NCBI RefSeq assembly: GCF_900104135.1 | Contig: NZ_FNIV01000003.1 | Span: 1 to 64,000 of the forward strand | Source: Halomonas shengliensis | GTDB taxonomy: Bacteria > Pseudomonadota > Gammaproteobacteria > Pseudomonadales > Halomonadaceae | Reading direction: 5' to 3' | DNA length: 64,000 bases | In this document: in pieces, positions 48,203 to 55,381 of the stretch | Numbering within the stretch: the first letter of the stretch is position 1 | Layout: the number at the start of each line of letters is the position of its first letter | Translations under genes and position numbers: made by a program | The notes under the pieces: generated by a model | The model's input: only the letters and a program-made list of their open reading frames with translations | What the model was told of the DNA's origin: nothing | The model's database searches: none

Positions 48203-49525
48203 TCAGGCGGCGTCGCGGCGGTGCTGGAGGCGCCCGGCCGCCCAGGTCTCGGCCACGCAGCGATCGTCGCCCATCATCATCAGCGCGAAGAGGGTCTCGG
48301 CCAGGCTGCGGCTGTGTGCCGTGCGCCGCGCCAGCAGCGGCGTGGCGGCGGGGTCGAGGACCACCAGGTCGGCGTCCATGCCCGGCGCCAGGCGGCCGAT
48401 GCGATCGTCGAGCGAGAGCGCCCGGGCGTTGCCCAGGGTCAGTCCGAAGAGCCCCTGCCAGGCGGTCAGCGGCTGGCCGCGCAGCTGGCCCACCTGATAG
48501 GCGGCCTTGAGCGTGGCGAGCCCCGAGAGGTCGGTGCCGCCGCCCACGTCGCTGGCGTAGGTGACGTTGAGGGCCATCTCCCGGGCGGCCTGGCGGTCGA
48601 AGAGCCCGCTGCCCAGGAAGAGGTTGGAGCTGGGACAGAAGGCGAGGTTGGCGCCACGCTCGGCGAGCCGCCCGCGCATCTCCTGGTCGAGGTGGATGCC
48701 GTGGGCGAAGGTGCTGCGCGGGCCCACCAGGCCGGACCGCTCGTAGACCTCCAGGTAGTCGCGGCTGCCGGGGAAGAGCTCGGCCACCCAGTCCAGCTCG
48801 CCGGTGTTCTCGGCCAGGTGGGTCTGCAGCCAGAGGCTCGGGTCGTTACGCAACAGCGCCCCGGTGGCGTCGAGCTGCTCGCGGGTGGAGGTGGGGGCGA
48901 AGCGCGGGGTCAGGCTGTAGCCGAGGCGCCCCTTGCCGTGCCAGTCGCCGATCAGCCGCTCGCTGTCGCGGATGCCGCCCTCGACGTCGTCGGTGAGCCC
49001 CGCCGGCGCATGGCGGTCCATCAGCACCTTGCCGGCCAGCATGCAGAGGCCGCGGCGGTGGCTGGCCGCGAGGAAGGCGTCCACCGAGGCAGGGTGACTG
49101 GAGCAGAACACCTGGGCGGTGGTGGTGCCGACCCGCAGTAGCTCGTCGAGGAAGGCCTCGGAGAGCGCCGCGGCATGGTCGGGGTCGGAGAAGCGCAGCT
49201 CCTCGGGGAAGGTGTAGTCGTTCAGCCAGTCGAGCAGCTGGCGCCCGTAGGAGGCGATGATCTCCAGCTGCACGTAGTGGACATGGCTGTCGATAAAGCC
49301 GGGCACTATCAATTTTCCCCGATGATCGATGACCTCGATGCCGGAGGGCAGGTCGGGGGCCAGGGTGGCGTAGTCGTCAACGGCACGGAGTCGGCCGTTC
49401 TCGATCCACACCGCGCCATCGGGGTGGTGGCGTACGCTGCCCGGCGCCGGGGTGTCGTCGTCGCCGGGGTCGGCATCGAAGCTCAGCAGTTCGGCGCGCA
49501 GCACGCGCGAGTCTGTCGTCGTCAT
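48203..49525 (-). CDS. guaD: Guanine deaminase
   Basis: The 440-aa amidohydrolase carries the guanine deaminase zinc motif PGFIDSHVHYVQLEIIASYG, then THLAENTGELDWV, FAHGIHLD and YASDVGGGTDLSGL. It converts guanine to xanthine, the substrate of the xanthine dehydrogenase encoded just upstream on the same strand. MTTTDSRVLRAELL at 49525 is the likely start; a 32-codon extension upstream has no similarity. It lies 137 nt after xdhC and 135 nt before the permease start. Confidence 0.93.
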   Translation of the reverse strand: MTTTDSRVLRAELLSFDADPGDDDTPAPGSVRHHPDGAVWIENGRLRAVDDYATLAPDLPSGIEVIDHRGKLIVPGFIDSHVHYVQLEIIASYGRQLLDWLNDYTFPEELRFSDPDHAAALSEAFLDELLRVGTTTAQVFCSSHPASVDAFLAASHRRGLCMLAGKVLMDRHAPAGLTDDVEGGIRDSERLIGDWHGKGRLGYSLTPRFAPTSTREQLDATGALLRNDPSLWLQTHLAENTGELDWVAELFPGSRDYLEVYERSGLVGPRSTFAHGIHLDQEMRGRLAERGANLAFCPSSNLFLGSGLFDRQAAREMALNVTYASDVGGGTDLSGLATLKAAYQVGQLRGQPLTAWQGLFGLTLGNARALSLDDRIGRLAPGMDADLVVLDPAATPLLARRTAHSRSLAETLFALMMMGDDRCVAETWAAGRLQHRRDAA

Positions 49526-49662
49526 GGTGTCGAGCTCATCATCTGGTATCACCGGGACTGATCCGGCGGCAGGGCTGCGAGGAGGCGCTGTGAATACTTC
49601 CCTGTACGCTACCGACGCCATCCCTGGCGTAGGACCTCCTCTTCGCCCTGCCCCCGGCGCCC

Positions 49663-50517
49663 CTAGGTTCCGGGGGTAGCCCTTTGGAAAGTGGCCCTCA
49701 GCACGGCAGGAGCCAGACCGCGCTGGTCAGGGCGCTCGGCGTCGGCGGTCAGCGGCAGCAGCTCGGCGAGGGTGGCCAGGGCGATGGCGTAGGGGCGCTT
49801 GTCGCCGCCGGAGTCGCCGATCGGGCAGCGCACCCGGGCCAGCGCCGCCTCAGCGTGGCCGGCATCGATCAGCCGCGAGCGGAAGCTCGCCCACTTGCTC
49901 CTTGATCCGATCAGGCCCAGCGAGGCCGTGTCGTCGCGACGCAGCAGGGCGTCCACCAGGGCGCGATCCTCGGCGTGGTCGTGGGTCATCACCAGGGCGT
50001 GGCTGCCCGGAGGGAGGGTGGCCACGGCGGCGGCCGGGTCCGTGGTTCGCCGGCACTCCAGGCGCGGGATCTCCTCGCCCCAGGACGGGAAGGCGTCGTC
50101 GCGGCTGTCGTGCCAGACGATGCGCCAGCCCAGGGGGGCGGCCAGCCGCACGATCTCGCGGCCGACGTGGCCGGCCCCGAACAGCGCCAGGGTCACGGGG
50201 CTGCCCGGGAAGACCTCCAGCAGCACGTTGACGAAGCCACCGCAGCACTGGCCGCTGCGCCCGCCGAGGCTGAAGGCCTCGAGGCTCATGCCGGGCTCGC
50301 CGGCGGACAGGCGGCTTCGGGCGGCCTCGATGGTCTGCCACTCGAAGGTGCCGCCGCCCAGGGTGTCGAAGACGTCATCCGCGGTGATCACCATCCGCGC
50401 CCCGGGCTCCCGGGGCGTAGAGCCGGCGCTGGTCACCTGGGTGGCCAGGGCGTGGGGCACCCCCTCGCGCTGCAGCCGGTGCAGGGCGGCGTGCCAGCTC
50501 TCGGCCTGCCGGCTCAT
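49663..50517 (-). CDS. xdhC: Xanthine dehydrogenase accessory protein XdhC
   Basis: The 284-aa protein has the XdhC/CoxI pattern: ALATQVTSAGSTPREPGARMVI near the N-terminus, SGQCCGGFVNVLLE, then a Rossmann motif LALFGAGHVGREIVRL and LGLIGSRSKW. XdhC binds molybdenum cofactor and delivers the sulfurated form to xanthine dehydrogenase. It overlaps the xdhB stop by 4 nt, in the order xdhA-xdhB-xdhC. Confidence 0.92.
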   Translation of the reverse strand: MSRQAESWHAALHRLQREGVPHALATQVTSAGSTPREPGARMVITADDVFDTLGGGTFEWQTIEAARSRLSAGEPGMSLEAFSLGGRSGQCCGGFVNVLLEVFPGSPVTLALFGAGHVGREIVRLAAPLGWRIVWHDSRDDAFPSWGEEIPRLECRRTTDPAAAVATLPPGSHALVMTHDHAEDRALVDALLRRDDTASLGLIGSRSKWASFRSRLIDAGHAEAALARVRCPIGDSGGDKRPYAIALATLAELLPLTADAERPDQRGLAPAVLRATFQRATPGT

Positions 50518-53015
50518 GGCGTCGACTCCCCGCGGCGGCGCAGCGCCTCGGCGGCCATCAAGACACGCTCCGGGGTGGCCGGGGTGTCCAGGCGTGGCGC
50601 CTCGCGGTAGGAGGTGAGGCTCGCCAGGGCGTCGCGCAGCGCCGACCACACCGAGATGGCCAGCATGAACGGCGGCTCGCCCACCGCCTTGGAGCGGTAG
50701 AGGCTCGCCATGGAGTTGGGGTGGCCCTCCATCAGCTCGACGTTGAAGCGCGGCGGCAGGTCGCCGAAGGTGGGGATCTTGTAGGTGGCGGGGCCATCGG
50801 AGATCAGCCGCCCGCCCTCGTTCCATTTGAGCTCCTCGCTGGTCAGCCAGCCCATGCCCTGGATGAAACCACCTTCCACCTGGCCGGCGTCGATGGCCGG
50901 GTTGAGGGAGTCACCGACGTCGTGGAGGATGTCGACCCCCTCCACCCGGTACTCGCCGCTCAGGGTATCCACGCGTACCTCGGCCACCGCGGCGCCGAAG
51001 GCGTAGTAGTAGAAGGGGCGCCCCTGGCCGGTCTGGCGGTCGTAGTGGATCAGCGGCGTGGCGTAGAAGCCCTTCTCGGAGAGCGAGACCCGCCCGAAGT
51101 AGGCCGTCTGCACTAGCTCGCCCCAGGGGATGCGCCGCTCGCTCTCACCCCACCCCGCCACCAGGTGGCCGTCCTCAAGGCGCATGCCTTCGCGGTCGAG
51201 GGCATGCCCTTGATAAAAGTGCTCGGCGGCGAAGTCGAACAGGCGCTCCTTGAGCCTCAGGCAGGCGTCGCGGGCGGCCATGCCGTTGAGGTCGGCGCCG
51301 CTGGAGGCCGCGGTGGGCGAGGTGTTGGGCACCTTGTCGGTGCGCGTGGCGGTGATGCGCACGGCATCGAGGTCGAGGCCCAGCTCCCGGGCCACCACCT
51401 GGCAGATCTTGGTGTGCAGCCCCTGGCCCATCTCGGTGCCGCCGTGGTTGATCTGCACGCTGCCGTCGGTATAGACGTGGAGCAGGGCGCCCGCCTGGTT
51501 GAGATGCTGGGCGGTGAAGGAGATGCCGAACTTCACCGGGGTCAGCGCCAGGCCGCGCTTGACCACCGGGCTCGCGGCGTTGAAGGCACTGATCTCGCGG
51601 CGCCGTGTCCAGTAGTTGCTGCTCGCCTCCAGGCGCTCCACCAGCTCATGCAGCAGGCCGATCTGCTCCACGCTCTGGCCGTAGTGGGTGGTCTCTCGAC
51701 CGGGGCGGTAGAGGTTGCGCTTGCGGATGGTCAGCGGGTCCTCGCCGACGCGCCGGGCGATGTCGTCCATGGCCGCCTCGATCACCATCATCCCCTGGGG
51801 GCCGCCGAAGCCGCGGAAGGCGGTGTTGGAGGCGAAGTGGGTGCGCGCCCGCTGGCCGGTGACCCGCGCCTGGCCCAGGGAGTAGGCGTTGTCGGCGTGG
51901 AACATGGCGCGGTCGACGATGGCATCCGAGAGGTCCGGCGAGTAGCCGCAGTCGCCGACCACGGTGATCTCGCCGCCCTGGATCACGCCCTGCGCGTCCA
52001 CCCCCAGCCGATAGCGGTTGTGGAAGGGGTGGCGCTTGCCGGTGACGCGCATGTCCTCGCCGCGGGGCAGGCGAAGTTTGGCCGCGCGGCCGGTACGCCG
52101 GCTGACCAGGGCGGCGATGCAGGCCCAGGGCGAGGCCTGGGTCTCCTTGCCGCCGAAGCCGCCGCCCATGCGGCGCACCTCCACGGTGACCGCATGCAGG
52201 GGCACCCCCAGCACCTCGGCGACCAGCTTCTGGGTCTCGCTGGGGTGCTGGTTGGAGGTATGCACCACCACGCCCTCGTCCTCGGTGGGGGTGACCAGGC
52301 AGGCCTGGCCCTCCAGGTAGAAGTGCTCCTGGCCGCCGACGAACTGCTCACCCTCCACCATCAGCGGTGCCTCGGCCAGGCTGGCCGCCCAGTCGCCGAG
52401 CTCCTGCACATGGGTGGGGCGCACGAACTCGCCGCGTTCGGCGGCGGCCACTGCATCGAGGCTCGCCGGGCGCTCCTCGATCTCGACGACGCCGACATCA
52501 CACGCCGCCTTCACCGCCTCCCGGGCGGCGCGATGGCTGTCGGCGGCCACCGCGAAGAGCACCTGGCCGGCGTAGCTGATCGTATCCGCAACGAACAGCG
52601 GGTCGCCGGGGAAGACCGGGCCGATGTCGGTGTGGCCGGGCACCTCATGAAAGCCCACGGCGTCCACCACGCCCGGCAGGGCGCGGACCCGGTCGAGGTC
52701 GAGGCGGGTCAGGCGACCATGGGCCACCGGCGAGAGGGCGAGCGCCAGGTGCAGGCAGTCCGCCGGTACCTTGAGGTCGTCGATATAGGCGGCCCGGCCG
52801 GTGACGTGCTTGATGGCGCTCTCGTGGGCGCGGGCGCTGCCGGCGCCGCCCTGGCCCAGGGTCTCGCGAGCGACCGGGCCCGAGCCCTGGATGCGCCCCT
52901 CGAGGTCGCGGCGCGCCGCCGCGGCGTCGCTATCGAGGTCGTCGGGACGGGTGTCGGGCGTCTGAGTCGGCGCGGCTTCGGGCGCCTGGGTAGAAAGCTT
53001 AGTGAGCGTACGCAT
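50514..53015 (-). CDS. xdhB: Xanthine dehydrogenase, molybdopterin-binding subunit
   Basis: The 833-aa subunit has the a/b hammerhead domain (about 65-175) and molybdopterin-binding domain with VRRMGGGFGGKE, TAFRGFGGPQG and GTEMGQGLHTKI. The catalytic Glu is in KAVGEPPFMLAISVW near the C-terminus. It oxidises hypoxanthine/xanthine to urate together with XdhA. The start overlaps xdhA by 17 nt. An N-terminal Thr/Pro/Asp-rich segment of ~60 residues precedes the conserved domain. Confidence 0.95.
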   Translation of the reverse strand: MRTLTKLSTQAPEAAPTQTPDTRPDDLDSDAAAARRDLEGRIQGSGPVARETLGQGGAGSARAHESAIKHVTGRAAYIDDLKVPADCLHLALALSPVAHGRLTRLDLDRVRALPGVVDAVGFHEVPGHTDIGPVFPGDPLFVADTISYAGQVLFAVAADSHRAAREAVKAACDVGVVEIEERPASLDAVAAAERGEFVRPTHVQELGDWAASLAEAPLMVEGEQFVGGQEHFYLEGQACLVTPTEDEGVVVHTSNQHPSETQKLVAEVLGVPLHAVTVEVRRMGGGFGGKETQASPWACIAALVSRRTGRAAKLRLPRGEDMRVTGKRHPFHNRYRLGVDAQGVIQGGEITVVGDCGYSPDLSDAIVDRAMFHADNAYSLGQARVTGQRARTHFASNTAFRGFGGPQGMMVIEAAMDDIARRVGEDPLTIRKRNLYRPGRETTHYGQSVEQIGLLHELVERLEASSNYWTRRREISAFNAASPVVKRGLALTPVKFGISFTAQHLNQAGALLHVYTDGSVQINHGGTEMGQGLHTKICQVVARELGLDLDAVRITATRTDKVPNTSPTAASSGADLNGMAARDACLRLKERLFDFAAEHFYQGHALDREGMRLEDGHLVAGWGESERRIPWGELVQTAYFGRVSLSEKGFYATPLIHYDRQTGQGRPFYYYAFGAAVAEVRVDTLSGEYRVEGVDILHDVGDSLNPAIDAGQVEGGFIQGMGWLTSEELKWNEGGRLISDGPATYKIPTFGDLPPRFNVELMEGHPNSMASLYRSKAVGEPPFMLAISVWSALRDALASLTSYREAPRLDTPATPERVLMAAEALRRRGESTP

Positions 53016-54510
53016 CGAGCATCACCTCCCGGGCGCTGTTGGATGTCGGGTCCTGGTCGCGGGCGGTCACTACCAGGCGCAGGCGTTCGAGCAGGTTGGC
53101 GGCGGAGAGGCGACGGTAGTCGGCGCTGCCGCGCACGTCGGACATCGGCTGGAAGTCGTCCGCCAGGGCGGCGCGGGCCGCCGCGAAGGCCGCCTCGCTG
53201 GGGGCCTGGCCCTCCAGGGCCGCCTCGGCGGCCTTGGCGCGTTTCGGTATCGCCGCCATGCCGCCGAAGGCGAGGCGCACGTCGCGCAGCACGCCCTCCT
53301 CCAGGCGCCAGGCGAAGGCGCCGAGCACCGCGGAGATATCGTCCTCGCGGCGCTTGGAGAGCTTCCAGACCTTCAGGTGTCGTCCCGCCTCTGGCCTGGG
53401 CAGGAAGATGGCGCGGATCACCTCGCCTTCGCACGCCTTGTCCTGGTTCAGGGCGGTCTGCTTGTAGTCGAGGAAGAAGTCGTCGAGGGGCAACTCACGC
53501 TCGGCGATTTCCTGATCGTCTGCGGGGCCCGCCAGCCACAGCCGCGCGCCCAGGGCGAGCAGCACCGGCGGGGTATCGCCGATGGGGGAGGCGTTGGCGA
53601 TGTTGCCGCCCAGGGTGCCGCGGTTGCGCACCTGGGCCGAGCCCAGCCGGTGCAGGAGGTGGGCGAAGGCCGGGTAGTGCTCGGCGAGCAGCGGTTCCAG
53701 GCGCGCATAGGTCACCGCGCCACCGATCCACCAGCCGACGCGGTCATCCGCGAGGGTCGCCTCCTCGAGGGCGGTGAGCTCGGCCACACGGGTGACATCG
53801 ACTACCCGCGGGAAGCGGGCCAGGCGCTGGGTCACCTCCAGCCACAGGTCGGTGCCCCCGGCGACGATCGGCGCCTCGGGATGGACGCGACGCTCGGCGA
53901 TCAGTGCCGCCAGGCTCGTGGGCTGGACGAAGGCGGCCTCGGTCGCCGCCTCCTGCGGCGGGGCCGTGGCGTCCACGGCGAGGTCGAGCCAGTCGGGGCG
54001 CGCCTCGGGGTAGTCGCCCATGGCCAGCGCCGCGTCGCGAATCGGGCGGTAGCCGGTGCAGCGGCAGAGGTTGCCGCCCAGCGCGGCCTCCAGGCGTTGC
54101 GGTGTCAGCGGTGCCGGACGCTCTCCATCTCCCCGGCGCTGGCTTTCATGCAGGGTGAACAGCGACATCACGATGCCCGGGGTGCAGAAGCCGCACTGGC
54201 TGCCGTGGTGCACGACCATGGCCGCCTGGGCGGGATGCAGGGTATCGCCCCGGGCCAGCCCCTCCACGGTGACCAGGGCACGGCCCTGGAGCTGGTGGGC
54301 CGGGGTGATGCAGGCGTTGGCGGCGTGGTAGCGGGTCGTGCCGTCGGCATCGGGCTCGCCGATGGCCACGGTGCAGGCGCCGCAGTCACCGGAGGCGCAG
54401 CCCTCCTTGGTGCCGGTCTGGCCCAGGGCGTCGCGCAGGAGCTCGAGCACACTGGTGTCGGGCGAGGCCTCGCACCGGCGGGGCTGCCCGTTGAGCAGGA
54501 AGTCGATCAT
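52999..54510 (-). CDS. xdhA: Xanthine dehydrogenase, FeS/FAD small subunit
   Basis: The 503-aa subunit contains a plant-type 2Fe-2S domain (GTKEGCASGDCGACTVA), a second 2Fe-2S domain (CGFCTPGIVMSL and GNLCRCTGYRPI), and an FAD-binding domain (IVAGGTDLWLEVT, GTLGGNIANASPIGD). These pass electrons from the molybdenum site to NAD+. MIDFLLNGQPRR at 54510 is the start; the longer upstream frame crosses the operator. It is first in xdhABC and divergent from a RutR-like repressor gene. Confidence 0.95.
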   Translation of the reverse strand: MIDFLLNGQPRRCEASPDTSVLELLRDALGQTGTKEGCASGDCGACTVAIGEPDADGTTRYHAANACITPAHQLQGRALVTVEGLARGDTLHPAQAAMVVHHGSQCGFCTPGIVMSLFTLHESQRRGDGERPAPLTPQRLEAALGGNLCRCTGYRPIRDAALAMGDYPEARPDWLDLAVDATAPPQEAATEAAFVQPTSLAALIAERRVHPEAPIVAGGTDLWLEVTQRLARFPRVVDVTRVAELTALEEATLADDRVGWWIGGAVTYARLEPLLAEHYPAFAHLLHRLGSAQVRNRGTLGGNIANASPIGDTPPVLLALGARLWLAGPADDQEIAERELPLDDFFLDYKQTALNQDKACEGEVIRAIFLPRPEAGRHLKVWKLSKRREDDISAVLGAFAWRLEEGVLRDVRLAFGGMAAIPKRAKAAEAALEGQAPSEAAFAAARAALADDFQPMSDVRGSADYRRLSAANLLERLRLVVTARDQDPTSNSAREVMLDAYAH

Positions 54511-54590
54511 CGTGTTGTCTCTGTTGTGTCGTACGACTGTTGAGTGCGACTCGTCGATGGTGTCGGGGGTGTGGGTTCGGGGGATTATCT

Positions 54591-54606
54591 TGACCGTTTG
54601 GTCAGG
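54591..54606. promoter_or_regulatory. RutR-like operator between xdhA and its divergent TetR gene
   Basis: TTGACCGTTTGGTCAG matches 12 of the 14 fixed positions of the RutR consensus. It lies in the 191-bp divergent gap, immediately upstream (for xdhA) of a minus-strand GATAAT at 54585-54590, so binding would block the xdhA promoter. Confidence 0.65.
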
Positions 54607-54701
54607 AATGCTCTCAGCATGGTCCAGATGCGGGTGCTTTGCAAGCTCCCGGGGCATGCGGCAAACTCGCCGCAACCTTACATATGGCCAGGAGGCGCTT
54701 G

Positions 54702-55373
54702 ATGAGCCAGGGCGATGTCCCCGCGAACCCCGGGACGGAGGGTGGCAACGGTGCCACCCGGGAGCGCAACGAGCGCGAGATCCTGGCCGCCGCCGAACGG
54801 GTCTTCGCCGCCCACGGCTACCGTGGTGCCAGCCTGGCCACCATCGCCGAGCAGGCCGGGCTGCCCAAGTCCAACGTGCTCTACTACATGGGCAGCAAGC
54901 GGGGCCTCTACGTTCGCCTCCTGGAGCGGATGATGGCGCGCTGGAACGCCCTGCTTGACGACATCTCCGTCGAGGACGACCCGGCCGAGGTGCTGGAGGC
55001 CTTCATCCGCAGCAAGATGCAGCTCTCGCGGCGGCATCCCGAGGGGTCGCGGCTGTTCGCCGCCGAGATCCTGGGCGGCGCCCCCTTCCTGCAGGAGTAC
55101 CTGCGCGGCGACTTGCGTGACTGGGTGCAGGCGCGGGCGGCGATCTTCCGCCAGTGGGCCGAGCGCGGCCTGATGGACCCGGTGGACCCGGTATGGCTGA
55201 TCTTCCTGATCTGGTCGGCCACCCAGCACTACGCCGACTTCGAGGCCCAGGTGCTCGGCATCACCGACCGCGAGTCGCTCAGCGACGCCGACGTGGAGGC
55301 GATCACCGCCTTCCTGACCCGGGTGATCCTCAAGGGGTGCGGCGTCAGACCGCGCGCCACGTCAACCGACTGA
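54702..55373 (+). CDS. TetR-family regulator, RutR-like
   Basis: The 223-aa protein has an N-terminal TetR helix-turn-helix (about 24-70: ILAAAERVFAAHGYRGASLATIAEQAGLPKSNVLYYMGSKRGLY) and a C-terminal domain very close in pattern to E. coli RutR (SRLFAAEILGGAPFLQEYLRGDL, and IFLIWSATQHYADFEAQV). RutR is a pyrimidine-sensing repressor whose operator is the palindrome found here. AGGAGG precedes the ATG at 54702. It is divergent from xdhABC, with a RutR-like site between, so it probably controls the purine block and itself. The ligand is inferred, not shown. Confidence 0.88.
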   Translation: MSQGDVPANPGTEGGNGATRERNEREILAAAERVFAAHGYRGASLATIAEQAGLPKSNVLYYMGSKRGLYVRLLERMMARWNALLDDISVEDDPAEVLEAFIRSKMQLSRRHPEGSRLFAAEILGGAPFLQEYLRGDLRDWVQARAAIFRQWAERGLMDPVDPVWLIFLIWSATQHYADFEAQVLGITDRESLSDADVEAITAFLTRVILKGCGVRPRATSTD

Positions 55374-55381
55374 AGCGCCGC

